Below are positions 19,476 through 32,900 of a DNA stretch of 64,000 bases, piece after piece. Under the pieces are notes generated by a model, which ran no database searches, was not told where the DNA came from, and saw only the letters and a program-made list of their open reading frames with translations. This DNA is from Hirundichthys speculiger (taxonomy: Eukaryota > Chordata > Actinopteri > Beloniformes > Exocoetidae): the NCBI GenBank assembly GCA_018398805.1, contig JAGFBZ010000363.1, positions 1,302,001 through 1,366,000 on the forward strand, in the 5' to 3' direction. The stretch's first letter is position 1. Each line of letters starts with the position of its first letter. The translations under genes were made by a program, and so were the position numbers.

Positions 19476-22268
19476 GTGTGTTTAGTGTCCCTTCTTGGAT
19501 AATTTCAGTCATTAAAATCATCTGACATGCTGACAAATTGACTGAAATTCCAAGTCAGCTCATGCCACGTCTCCAGCCAAGTTCCCATTACATATGCTGT
19601 TCTGTTCATCCTCTTTCATTATTAACAGCAGCATGCAGCCAGGGCCATGTCGGCCACTTTATGGGAGTTTAAAATTTAAATACTTCAAAATTCCTGGGTA
19701 ATTTGGATGATGACCTGACAGAAGAAAGGTGCCTTACTGCATAGAATTTCAGAGAGGAGAGACTCCCAGCATGGAAGTCTGTTGTCAGTGTCTACGATTC
19801 TGCCGTGTTCAGCGCTCAGTTATCATAATCTAAAAATTTACCTTGAATGAACCGAAACTATTAACTAAAAATGAACTCAATAAGAGCTAAAAATTTGGAT
19901 TTTATATATTTTTAAATATGATCACAGCGTAAATGTCTACTTAATTTGGCTTTTTAAATTGTTTTCTGAAAAAGGTTGTGAAGTTCTCCTATCCATGGCC
20001 GTGTTTAATTATCGCTGTGCATGTGTGGAGTGCTTTAAATGTTACTTCTTTCTCGGGCAAGTTTGCCTGAAGCCATACCCGTATGACCCTGACCTTTTCA
20101 GAAACTAATAGAATTTCAGCACATTGACTGCCAATTAAATAAACACATAAATGGAAAACAAAACACGCAGTGAGAGCTCATGAGTGTAATTGCTATAAAA
20201 ACCCTCAAGGTAAACACATGTTCCCGCTACAGGCAGTCTCAGTGAGATATAGGTTGATAAGAATAGGGAGGAGATTTGGGAGGAGTGCTGTGTGTGTGTT
20301 CGTGTTTGTGTTTGTTAAGGTACACAGAGAAAAAAAAAAAAAGAGGGTAGTGTGGAGTCAAACAGGCGAGGCAGGCCAGCTTGTGAACGTGTTGTTAATT
20401 TAGCCTCATTTTAATTAGCTCTTTTGCCAGAGATCAGCAAAGCAGGGAAGCTGATGAGAAGCCCTGAAGATGTGGGCAGACTGGCAGCCTGAAAGAAGCC
20501 ACCAGATTGGCATGCCTAACTACTGCCTGTCTCCAACCTGCAGCTGGGCACTCACATTTCCCCACAGCTGCTCTAAGAGCCCAGAGGTAGTGTTAAAATA
20601 AAAAAAAAGAAAAGCCTCACAATGAAACACACACGCACATATTTGCTCATGTTAGCTACTTAAGCTGTTACTGCTCTTTCCGTTTACATTTTTATTTCTC
20701 CTGTTCCCCCTATTTAATTAAATCATAGTCTGTTTTTCTCTCTATTTAAAAATACAAAGATAAAATCTGACAGTAGCTAATGATAATGTTCCTGACTCTC
20801 ACTCTCTCAGGGACAGTCTCTGTTTACAGAGTTCACACTTCAGCAACGCTGAATGCTGTCTGACTGTCGGCTCTGTTTATATGAGGCCAGCCAATATTTA
20901 AGGAGTTCGACTATTCAAGTTTCAATATTATAAGGGGAAAAAAAAAGCAGAGAGAATGAAGACAATCCCCTCTGAGCAGCAAACAGCGCGTGCCATGACA
21001 GAATGAGCAAATATGAGCCTAACTGCCGTAGTTTTCTGAGGGGGGTTTATGACATGCCTTCTTATTATCTGTGGGTCGGATTACTGCCACACACTCCACT
21101 CCAGAATAAAGAGGTTCCATGCCACATAAAGCCCTAAGTGTTTTCAGACTCTGACATAGTCCTTTGCACTTTCAGCACAGATTTAAAGGATGACTACACT
21201 GTTCCACTTTTTGGATGACGACAAGTTAGTCACCCTGAGCCTAAAAGACGCACTCAGCACATCTGTTTGGTTTAACAGTGGATGGACTGGGACAATCAAA
21301 AGGTCAGGAAGGACATGCCCATGTTTTCTAAGTGACAAAACCCTGATGATCCCCCCCACAAGAAACGGATAGTGATTGGTTCAAAAGTACCCTGGTAAGT
21401 TTTTCAGTTGTGACAGACAAACCAAGTGACGAACAGTTGAACAGGGCAGGGGATGGGGGCAGGAGGAACGACAGTTTCCTATTTGACTTTAAAGACTAGG
21501 AGAGACGACAGAGGGCTTAAAATTAAGAGGGCTGATTAAAAATATTGTGCAGTAGAGAAAGCCTCTATCTACCAGTTAGACAGTGTCTGGGGAAATATGC
21601 AGCGTTTACCAGTGGGAACCAGAATGTTTATTGTACTGTTAATTAACAAGGATGTGATGACGGCTTCAAAAGACATGTAGGCTATGGATTTAGGAAGGGT
21701 GCAGAAACAAATAAAAAAAGAACTGTCACAGCACAAAGAGACTAGAATCTCTTTTCAAACAGAAAAGGCAGAAATTCTGAGTCAGCCCTTTTGACAATGC
21801 TCTGGATATGAGAAGTTTTCTTTGAGTTATGGATGAAAAATGCTATTGTCTAGATTTCCATTTCTCTCATTTCGATTCTTATTTGCTTAATTAGGTTCAT
21901 GGTATACCAATGCTTCTGGACCATTTGGAAGATGTTTCATTCATGGTCTAAGCAGGCAGCAGTCACTCAGTTTCAGACTAAAATAAAGGACAACCTCAAA
22001 CAGTGCTGCTCTACTGCATAAACACATTTAAATGAATCAACCCCTTTCAACCATCTCTTGGTATCACATCTGATCACCAGTGGAAGAAAGGTTTCTGAAG
22101 TAAAAAATCTGGCCTAAAAGCTCCCTACGGTCATTTCCATAATTTATATTTCAGTCAGCCTCCAGTAATACTGGACACTAAAATAGAGATAATGGATTTT
22201 CAGGCCCTACCTTTTCACTCTTCACCTCCTGTAGGCTACCTGAAAACAATCCACCTATACACAAAAGC
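19476..22268. other. No gene; one block with conserved-element look
   Basis: No coding domain recognised. 20390-20600 contains ttaatttagcctcatt, ttttaattagctcttt and a long unique, repeat-free tract, the composition often seen in developmental conserved non-coding elements. The rest is plain AT-rich sequence. Confidence 0.4.
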
Positions 22269-22292
22269 ACACACACACACACACACACACAC
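22269..22292. repeat. (AC)n microsatellite
   Basis: About 12 AC units; it produces alternating Thr-His or Cys-Val strings in overlapping open frames. Confidence 0.95.
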
Positions 22293-23203
22293 TGCTTTGG
22301 CTTTGGCCCAGACCTGCAGAATCAGAGGACTATGCAAGCTCCGGGCTTCTAATTGGCCCCATTTCTCCTTCTCCTCCTCTCGTGTCTCTCTTTGTGCACC
22401 AGATATTCTCTCTAATGCATGAGTTTTAAAGAGTGGACAGACTGTATCCTTTTCCACATACGAAAACTCTCTGACAGGGCCAGTGTCTTGAAAAATATGT
22501 TTGTGGGAAAGAGTGACAGAATGGGGATGAGATGGAGGGAAGAGGCAGACGATGGGAGAAGGGGGTGGGGGGGTTAGCTGGCAGCAAACTGTGAACCATG
22601 AAGGACGCCCATTGAAAGATCCGTCGCAGGCGTCTCACGGACAAACAGAGAAGGCTATGAGTGTGAAGGAGCTGGGGAACAAACAGTGGCTCGTCAAAGC
22701 TGATCGTGGCATGCATCACTTGGAGCTACAGTACGTCCCACCCACTGTCCCAGCCAGCCAATCAATAAGCCTATTGTTGAGATGTTATGTTTTATGAGTG
22801 CCCATGTGCCGCAGTGTCTGGCTACTCTGTAGCTCTGAAACAGCTACTGTTGATTATAAAAGACCACTGCCACACACCCTCGCTCTGCCTCTCTCCCCTT
22901 CTGTCCTCCGACTGCTGCAGACCCAATTTGCTAATGGATGCAGCAATCTTTTGATTTACTGTTGTCGAAGATACGCTTCAAGTAAACTGCACTAAATCAT
23001 TTAGGTTGGCTGGCAAAATTTACATTTGAAAGCCTGCCCAAGTCTCTCACATCAAATATGCAAAGTTGATTATATGGAGCTTCTATTTAGCGGTTCTAAA
23101 TCACTGTTCTAACCCTCTCACTGAAATTAAATACTTCATAGATTGTCTGTAGTTCTCTCCTCAGATCCTGTTGTTGGAAATTAAAAAGAGCTAGTATTGC
23201 AAA
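22293..23203. other. No gene recognised
   Basis: Pyrimidine- and purine-rich patches give overlapping open frames on both strands at 22426-22797, with no recognisable domain. Confidence 0.55.
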
Positions 23204-23207
23204 CCCC

Positions 23208-23238
<31 letters not shown>

Positions 23239-23251
23239 AAAAAAAAAAAAA
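23204..23251. repeat. C25 run followed directly by A23 run
   Basis: Twenty-five cytosines (23204-23228) adjoin twenty-three adenines (23229-23251), then further A-rich sequence. Lengths may be affected by sequencing or assembly error. Confidence 0.9.
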
Positions 23252-25328
23252 GAACAAAAAACAAAAAAAAAGTGTGCCGCAACTATTAAATCAGTCTAAG
23301 AGTTAAAGCAGTGTAACTGAGTGTTACTGGAAATTTCCACTTGAGAAAAGCACAGTTTTATAGCCTGTTTTTTCCTTTTCAGTATTCAGCATAGATAGCA
23401 GCAGGCGGTCAGTTCTACATCTTCTCACTTGTATAGGCATGCCAGATCTTCTGGCCTTTCCCTAAATGACCCTTTAAAACTAGTGTCAACCCAGAGTTAT
23501 TGCTGAGACAAACTTGTTAGAATTTGTGTGAGTGTTCCTCAGATAAGTCCAGCTGTGGTTTCCAGAGATAAGTGACCCTCCCCTTAAATCTACAGACAGC
23601 TTGCGGCTGCAGCTGCAGAAGAATATTACTTTCACTGTCTGTTAACTGTTCCACACATTTTACCAGCATCGACAGCTCTGTCATCCTTCCTCTTTCTCCA
23701 TTGTCACAATTTTCTGCTTCCAACAGCACTCCTTCAATAAACTGTGAAAACAAGTTGTGTTTTAGGTTGTCGACAAACTTCATGGGTCAGTCTAAAATCT
23801 AAAACTCGATTGCCACACAGGCAGGGAACATTGTGTCCAAGAATTACTACAATTCTCATGAAACACACAAAGAAAGACAGAGATTATATCAAAATTCTAA
23901 TTCTAAACTTGCATTTAGAATCAGTAAATATGACATCAACAGTACCACAGAAACTTTCTTTTCTTTTTTTTGGCAAAACAAAGCCAATGAAACAGTGCGC
24001 TAGTTTACTGTAAGTTTACATTCAAGTTTACTGTCTCGCATGTTTTTAAAATCTGAAAATTTGAAAAAGGGGATGGAATGACACATGCAGAGCGGGCTAC
24101 TCACAAGGCCAAACAGCCCTCATGTCTCATGTTCATGTCTAAATGAGGTAGAAAGGGAAAGTTTTCCAGTTGCTCTGTACTACATTAGCGTTGATAACAA
24201 ATTTTGACCACCTTGAGCCAAGAGTTGCACTCGCCCATCTGTGTGCTTGAACACATCCATCTTATACACGCGTTTTAGTGTGTGAGTTTAACCTGTGGCT
24301 GTGGGCTGGTACTGAGACACGCCTGGAGACTGTCAAGAGCATGTTAGAGCCCACTGAGCAGCCCTCAGGCGCTGCCTCGGGGTCTCCCTGCCAGCCTGCA
24401 CAGTGACACAAATGGACACACACTTGCTCGACATGATTTTATTCTGACTTAGACCTGCTGCTTTCACAGCAGGAGTACACTGCACTGAAGTGTGTGTTGT
24501 GGAGAGATGCTTTGCTCTCTTTGCTTAACACAGACCAAAGCACTTTTAAATGCCATTTGGCATTAAAACAAAGTAATTGTGATTCTATCAGCTCTTGCAG
24601 ATAAATTACAACTGTCTATCACTTCAGACTAATATACATTCTGCGCCGACCGATGCCAAAGACGCTATTTAGCCAACCAAGGGGCTGTTTTACGACTAAT
24701 TCGATTGGCTTTTCTGCAAGCGTGCATTTAACTGTTGTATCAAAACCAAATATTGACTAAACAAATGTGATATGCAAAAAAGAAAAATGAAGGAGGGTGT
24801 GAGCCACCCAGTTTCAGAAAAGTTTTAAAGTCTCATATAAGCTGAAAAATTGAGGGGTGTGGTCAGTACGGTGATGTGGTTCTTATCACAGTCTTATCAC
24901 AGGTTTATTCTCAGCTGGATCCCTTTCTGTGTACTGTTTGCATGGTGACCCCAAGCTTGTGTAGGTTTTGTCGAGTTAGTCCTGCTTCCAACCACAGTCC
25001 AAAACATATGGCTTTTCAGAAGACTGGTGATTTTACAGATTGCACAGTTGTCTGTCTCATTTGTCTCTGTGTTGCACTGGTGAGCTCCGCCAATGAAACT
25101 AACGAAGCGGATATACAAAAAAGGGATGAACGGAAGTTGAAGCAAAAGCAAAATCTGTAAATGGATTCATTTTTTTAGATTTGCCACTTTGGGGGTGAGG
25201 GAGCTAAACTGTTTAACTGATTTTAGTGACTTGACAAGTTTGCATGTTTGTCTGACTGGAATAAGTCTCTTTGCACGCATCACATTAAAAACACTATTGC
25301 CACAGACCAAAAAAGAAAAAAGAACCAA

Positions 25329-25330
<2 letters not shown>
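23252..25330. other. No gene recognised
   Basis: No domain, RNA gene or element end recognised in six frames. Short open frames at 23517-24013 and 24876-25160 overlap one another on opposite strands. Confidence 0.55.

Positions 25331-25362
<32 letters not shown>
25331..25362. repeat. (GT)16 microsatellite
   Basis: Sixteen uninterrupted GT units. Confidence 0.97.
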
Positions 25363-25363
<1 letters not shown>

Positions 25364-26923
25364 GGGAGGGGCGTAAAGAAAAAATATCTAGCTCTTAAAT
25401 TCTTCTCTACTCTACACTTACAGACCAGGCCTGCATGTATGATCAAACCTAAAGATTGGGACTGTCTTCCTTCCTCTTTACACTTCTCCGTATTGAAAGC
25501 CTTCATTAAAGCACAGGGATGGAGATACAGTATCAGAAGCAATTTCCCATGCCTTTCCTTGGGAAAAAAGGATCCCATTGTTAGAAACAGAGAAAAAAAA
25601 TCTTATGGGGCCTTCAGATGAGATATCATACAGTGCTTCTCTGTCTGTAATCTACAGTGACGGGCTTGGGCTAATGAGAGCCTGACCTGCAATTGAGCTT
25701 ATTGGGATCCATGAAAAAAGGCAGAGTAGAGGGAAAAAAAGGGAGAAAAAATAAAGGATAGAAGGATGGAAAGAGAGAAAGACTGAGAAAGCAAGAGGCA
25801 GAAGATAAAGAGAGAGATGGGGGGAAAGAATGGCTTGAAATTTTCTGACAATGAAATGTCTCCTGTAATTGTTCTTGCAGTGATAAATGGTGTCCCATTG
25901 TACAGAGGGTCTCCTTGTCCTTGGGAGTCAAACAGATGAGGAGAGGGGAGGGGAGGGGGGGGGGCAGAGAAGGAGAAGCAAAGATGGACTGGCAAAGCGG
26001 CATTTAACTGGGCTTAGCTGCAAGCAGTCAACTTTGTGAAGGTGACGGGGTGTGTGTCCATGTAAACCTGTGTACTGGTTTTTGTGTGGATCTGCCGTCT
26101 GTGTATCTGCCTGTGTGTGCGCTTTATACGTTGAAGCATTTCTAGCAAAGTGAACCGGCAGGCAGCACAGTTATGACTGGGGTTCCTGCCCTTAGGAATG
26201 AGACTGACGGAATAAAAACACATCATAGCGCTGCAGCAATACTTCCTTGACAACACCCTCAGAGCACTGCGTGCCCTAGAGACAACTTTTACAGCAGTGA
26301 TGGGGAGGAACATTTACCATACTGTTAATTCTTCAGCAGACAGTTTATTAGAGGCATAATCATAAGCTAATTCTAACATGATTCTTACTTTTGTTCATTT
26401 GATTACAATTTTCTTTCTGTCTTGCTGTCTGAAAAGTTTGATTAACGTGAATTCAGTTACTGGTAAAGTTTGTATTTTTTTATGTTTTGTTTGTTTTTTT
26501 TCCTGGTGGTTAGAACAGCATAGCGAGGCCTTTTCTATATTAAAGTTAGTATGTTCTCCTGTGTTTTTTTTTTTTTCCTTTTTTTTCAGCTCTGTTTCCT
26601 CCTGCAGTTCAGAAGCATGCAGGTTGGGTTAAATGACGACTCTACATGGACTGAAGGTATTGTATTCATGGTGTGTACCGCACCTTTTGCCCTGTGACAA
26701 ACGGGAAAGACATTTAACTTGGGAAAGACTGCGGAGGCAAGGAGAGGAGGACACACTGTAAATGCTATAGAGACTGTAAAGCCTCGAGTTAACCACAGCA
26801 CACATTAATCACCGGTAGCACTCTACTGTGCATACGAATATGTGATGATGATGATGATCCTAGCCTGGAACTACACTCTTACCTACAAACCCCATTGTCA
26901 TATAAATCGCTCTCAGGTCTCCT

Positions 26924-26924
<1 letters not shown>
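25363..26924. other. No gene; purine-rich tract
   Basis: 25690-25830 and 25935-25980 are strongly purine-rich on the plus strand (gagaaag and ggggagggg words). This explains the serine/proline/leucine-rich minus-strand frames at 25671-26003. Between them, 25838-25920 is unique sequence of balanced composition. No gene recognised. Confidence 0.55.

Positions 26925-26954
<30 letters not shown>
26925..26954. repeat. C30 homopolymer
   Basis: Thirty cytosines followed by accaccaccc. The run encodes a false polyproline in two plus-strand frames. Confidence 0.93.
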
Positions 26955-29900
26955 ACCACCACCCAACTGCACACAGACCTTCATGTTATCTTATTCTCAC
27001 CGTCTCTCTGGTCCCTGGTGGCCTTGGGCAGGCCAGTGCTAGGCAGAGAGCAGGTAGCTGAAAGAAAAATGTTGGGCTCATTATACAGATTAAACCTGTA
27101 AATGCCCTGTCATTGGTGTAATCGATGTGCCACTTCATTCAGTGACTTATTGATCAGTGCTGTCTGGGGGGTCGCACACAGTGCATCGTTGTAGGTTTGG
27201 TCGTGGCATGTACTGCTCTTCATGAGCAGCTCCATGAACAGTCAGTTACTGTCACAGGCATTGGTTCATATACGCCTGTTCCTTGTTCTGGTAGAATTTT
27301 ACTTTAACACTATTCAAATAGGATTTAGAAGTCTTTGCTGGGGGGGAGGGGTTGAGATATATTCTATTTGGGGTCATTCACTCCATAATGTACAGCCCAG
27401 TCTTTTGAAGGATTAATTCATTTTCAAATTAAACTCCTTAATTGGTTCCATATCCTGCATTTCACATTGGCAGTTTTGCATATCTTTTTCAAAGCATTTA
27501 AAACAAGTCATGGCATCAGAGTCTACGATTAAGTGCAAATGGGTTAAATGTTAAGATATTAAATATTTAAAGGTTACTCTTTAAATTAACCTTAAATTTA
27601 AAAACCTTTGAAATTTCTGTAGAGATTTTGTTTTTATATTTCCCTTTACAATGTCCTAGTAACAGACAAAAAAAAAAGAAAAAAAAAAAGCATACTAACC
27701 CAGGGGGAAAAAGAAATACCATTTAGTTCTCTTGATGGAGTAGTTAAAACTATGTGTGTTTATCAGTTGTTGTTTTGCTTAACGCAGCTGTGCTCAGTCC
27801 TTTAAAACTGTCTCTGAATTAAGAGAAAAAAGTTTCAAGAAATGCCACGTAGTGCTAGACGAATCGAGTGAACACACATATTTTTTTTTAACAGATATCA
27901 AATTAACTTTGGAAGAAGCTTATGAACTAGAAAAGTTCAGGGAAATTACAGAAAATGTGCAATGCATAAAGAATTTATGTAGTTCCAAATTCTCAACAAA
28001 AGGAATACAAAGGATATTTGTGTGGCAATCATCCTGACACCTTTACTATCTTATCTGGGGGCTCCACTGAACTAAAGTGACTCCATTTTGTCTGGCTGAA
28101 AGAAGATACCTTTGGCTCCTTTGAAAGGAAACCCTTTACTGCAGAGACGGAAGAAAGCCAGAGCAGCTGCACTGCCTCACATGACGCCTGCCTCTCCCGA
28201 CTCACAGAGACACCAACCCAACATGGCTACAAAGAACAGCAATTTGTGATTAAACATAACACATCTCCACATTCAGAGGGGCCCCACAACACTCATTGCT
28301 CTCCTTTAGCATTCTTCAGTCCCTGTTGCATCAGTCTGATGGGGGAGGTATCGGGGTACCTTTTGGATTGAAAAAATAATTGGTTTCTGTAAATGGATAG
28401 ATGGAAGTATGTGATCAGCCAAGTTTTGGAAGCAGAGTTCGCATGCTTATCACGCTGCACAGCTGCACTCTGTGGGCGCCTGGCTGAGAAGAACCACGAT
28501 TGCGAGTGATGCATTTTACTTTGTTTTAAGCTGTGTTTCGAAAAAACAGCTTGATAAACACCAAACCAGCCCTATGCCAGAGTTAATTCTGTACTTTTGG
28601 ACCACATATTGTTGTTTCACTTCATAGTCAATCACAGGAACATCAACATTGCCTCGAGCTAAGGTATGCAAACAAGAGGTTAACACTTAAGGCAAACTGA
28701 CTGAAATCTATTTGCCTGTTACTAAGGGGCATATTTTTCACATTAGGCAGCTTTCATTTCAGAACGACACATTACCAGAAGCACAGTATCCTCCATCTGT
28801 TGATACACCACAGTTCACTTAAAAAAAAAAAAAGAAAGAAAAAAAATCAGCAAAGCACCACATAATTGAGAAATACGTCACGTGTAAACAGTGAACATTT
28901 GAAGACTATGTCCACTGGACTGAGGAATTTGCCACAAGAGTGATTGTGTGAGTCTTCATCCAGTCAATAGGAGGAAACTCCTGCAGTATGAGCATCCATA
29001 TTAATCTCCCCATCATTCACAGGTTTTTTTTTCTTCTATTATTCCTCAGTTATTGATGGAAACAGATGACCGAGAAATTGTAGCGCAATCTGACAAATGG
29101 CAGGATGGCATCACTCCACGGGCTGCCCACCAGCAAACTGCTGCCACTGAAAGAACGGATGTGCACAAATCGCCTCCCACTGCTCCAATTACCGAGCACG
29201 CTCATCTCACAGAGGGGCTGCAGTCATCTTCAGGGGAGGGGGGAGGGGGGAACTCTTTCTTGTGTAAGGGCACATGATGATGGGCTCAAGGGTAAGATGA
29301 CATCTAATTCCAATCAGCTATCAGGCCTAATTTGTTATTTTATAAAGAGGGAATCTATCAGACAAGGGGCCAATACAGTAAGGACATTGCTGCATAAGTC
29401 CAGCCATTAAATGGTCATTTTAGAAGCTTCCTATTGTAGTGTCACCCTATGTATTCAATTCAACATTATACATCTGAGCTGCAAATGGTTTAGCTATCTT
29501 CTATTAGCTTGAAGTATTCTTTCTGAGTGTATGGGAGCTGCATTATGGCTTAAGAACATTTTCCAGGAATCAGGGATGAGCAATAAATAGAACATTTTTC
29601 CCTGCAATATCAACTTGCACAATGTTAATGTTGCAAAAAAAAAAAAAAGAAAAGGAAAAAAAAGGCAGCCTATTATTTTCCAAGTGTCAGGGCATCCACT
29701 GTGTAAATGCCATAGGATATTTGGCCAATCAGATGGAGCCATACTACCCAAAATAGTAAATAATAGAATTATTTTCTTTTTTCTTTCTTTTTTATATTTA
29801 TTTGAGCTGCAAAGCAGAAAGATATCAGCACCAAACGTGGTTTATTGGTTTATATTTAACAAGTCATATCGCTATTGTAATTTTCAACTGTGATATTGTA

Positions 29901-32900
29901 CATAGCCTGTCTTCTTAACATCATGCAGCCATATTCAATAGCCTACTGTATTTAAACTGCTGGAACCAGGGGCTTAACACAGTTCAAGGGGAGCAACTAC
30001 CCCGGTAGGTAGGTAGTACTTTTGAGAGTACCTGGATTGAACTTGATTGAATTTTGAATTGTTGACCATTCCTGTTGTTATTTCCATCCTTCTGTCTCAG
30101 TCACCTCAGGTTTAATATCGAGAGCAGCTTGTTAAATCCATGTATGTAAAGCTGTGCCCCAGGAATAGTGGTTACTTCTTGTAAAAGCAATATGTCCTTC
30201 AATCAGCTGAGAGAAAACAAGCAACTGGAGGTGCTGAATTGAGCTCCAGAATGAATGAAGAGAGAAGACAACTGTTACAAGAATGCATGAAATCAGAGGA
30301 ACAAAAAATTAATCAGATTGTTTCACAGCATTCATGCGCTGAGACATAAATAAAACCACCCCAAAACCATGTACTAATGTATAACATTTACAGAATTTTA
30401 TTGTTAGTTCCAAAATAACATTACGGTAAAGCAGTAAAGAGGTAGTGGCTCTTTGTTTGATTCAAATGCTGCACTTTACTTTCTGAGACAGGTCGTAGAT
30501 AATTTATTGCCACAGCCATTATGGATATTAAAAAATTCACTCAGGAAGACAAATGGCAGTCTGGCTAGTTGTTGGTCTTCTGTTGGTGCTGACAAGGGAG
30601 ACATGGAACACTTTGCTTTTGACATTTTCACAATTTAAGCTAAGTTCTGCCAGATGTACTATGATTCAAACCTTAATTTAATAAGGTAAATCATTCCAGC
30701 CTCTAGGATAAAACCTTCTTTTTTTTTTCATTTCCTTTTATCAAAGGAGGAGTGACCTGGTCAGCAGTAAGACACGGCCATAAGAAACAGCAATTTCATG
30801 GGGAGATTTTGTTCTCCTCAGCTGATGAAATGACATTAAATACTTCCTATCACAAAAAAGACATTCAGAGAGAATTCAGGGAAAGTCTAAACGGAAGCCA
30901 TTTCTTCTGTATGACTGAGAGCATAAAAGTACTGAGAGGAGGGTGATCTGAGACAAAGGCACCATGTGCCATTGTTCTTTTTTCAAATTTAACATTTCTG
31001 AGGCCCATGAGTCATATTTCACTCGGTGGCCCGGGAAAGAATGACAAATGATTCCAGTTGTTTTGCAGCAATTGAAGGTGAAAGGTGACATCAATGTGGG
31101 CTTTGGCACCAGAATAACACATTGCTCTGTAAGAAAAAAAGAGCTTCAAACAAAACTTCAGAGGGGAAAAAAAAAAAAACAAAAAGTCAAAACTCCCTGT
31201 TACTTTTGAGTCTTTGAGCCTAAGAGTAGCATCCAGACAAATGTAGAGCAACTGCCAAAATACTCTATGTAGAATTCAGTCATTTGCAAACAAGAATATA
31301 AATTACCACTCTTATTTATAAAAAAAAATTTGCATTTTGTCCTCGATGACACTTGTCATGTCATGTCAGTGATGATCGATAAAAGTTCATTGGGTCACCC
31401 AAAAAAGGCATCTGACATGAAGGCACCAAGGCTTCTTGCTCTGGAATGAAAAATATTTCACAAGCAGACTGACAGCATACTTAAAGAACAACACTGAAAA
31501 GGAAGCCGAGTAATGAAAGAGAGCAGGAAATGTTTTCTGGTGTTAACTAACCGAGCCTGACCTCCCGTGACCTCTCTGTTCACTGGAGCAACAAGCCTGG
31601 ATGGGGACAGCACGCCAAAAAGCTATGAGGCGATTAGGAATTCAGCATATAAATAAAAATGCTCTTTTATTTTCAGTGTAATATTGTTTTACAGAAACGA
31701 CTTGTCGTGATATCATCCAATAAAAGCCTGGTAGTTTTACGAGTATTTCTAATAGGCAACACAGTGGTGAGAAGCTGTGTGTTAAATTGCAAATAGAATT
31801 TCATGTAACGCTGGATATATAGAGTACTGATATCTCACAAAAATAGTTTGTGGCACGTTTGAGTATTTTATTTTTGAAGAAATTTATTATTTGGCTAGTT
31901 CCGGTACTTTGTGGCTGGAGGCAATAGAACAAGAGAAAATGCTACAGTTGGGAATGGCCAAATATAATAACAACACAGAGGGCTCAATCTTCCACAAACA
32001 CACAGTTTCTTTAGCCTTTTCCAAGCACATTAAGAATAGATGTACAGTTGGCCTACATATTGTGACATGTCCATTCTCCATGCAAGACCTTAACTGAAGA
32101 TATGTATTGGTTTAGCGAAGGCCAAGGTTCAGGGCAGACTGAGGTTAACTGCCGCTCCCTGACAACCCAGAAGAGAAAGTGCACATTGGGAGGTCACTGT
32201 CTGTCAGTCCGACAGCTACCACTGGCTCATTGGGAACCTGGCACGCTCCATTTAACTTCACAGGACATCCACCTCCTGCATGCTTCACACACACACACAC
32301 AACTGCACGTACATCGAGGCTGCTGGTCCCCAGCCCCTCCTTTATGGCCTTGCAAGGCTCCCTGCCTCCCCTAGTCTTCCTGGGAATCTACTGTTAAGTC
32401 ATTCTGCCTCATTAGGGTAATTGAGATAGGTCCTCCAGAGACTAAAGAGCTGCTGAATTGCTACCCACTTGTGCTTTAAAAGACCACTTAATCAAGCCCT
32501 TCTCTATGTATGTTTTATTCCCTTTCTCTTTTTTTTTTCATTTTTGAATCATTCCTAGCTTCTTGCTTGTCATAATTTTTGTCCACGCCTCTTATTTCCT
32601 TGGTCTATTCTGTGTCAGGTCAGGATAGAGTGAGGAGTATGCTAACTGCCGTTGAGGAAATAACCTAGGGGGTTTCCGCCACTACAGTCCCCTGCATGTT
32701 GAGGAAAGCCTCTGGTCTGAGATAGCATGAATGGGTGACAATTTAGGAAAAAAATGCTGATGCGCAGATGCTGGAAAGGCATAAGGTAGGGGGCAGACAA
32801 TGAGTAAGTGAGGAGAGGAAAATCCACCACCTCAGCAATTCCAGTGGCCAGGATTCTCTGCGCAGACAAAGACACCCAGATTGCGGCCAGAGGTTGTTTT

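Noticed and set aside
22236..22457. Minus-strand frame with a Cys-Val string, and the opposing Thr-His frame
   Set aside because: Caused by the (AC)n microsatellite.
25671..26003. Serine/proline/leucine-rich minus-strand frames of about 100 codons
   Set aside because: Low-complexity purine tract read in reverse; no gene signals.
26842..27101. Two plus-strand frames with polyproline
   Set aside because: Entirely due to the C30 run; no domain on either side.
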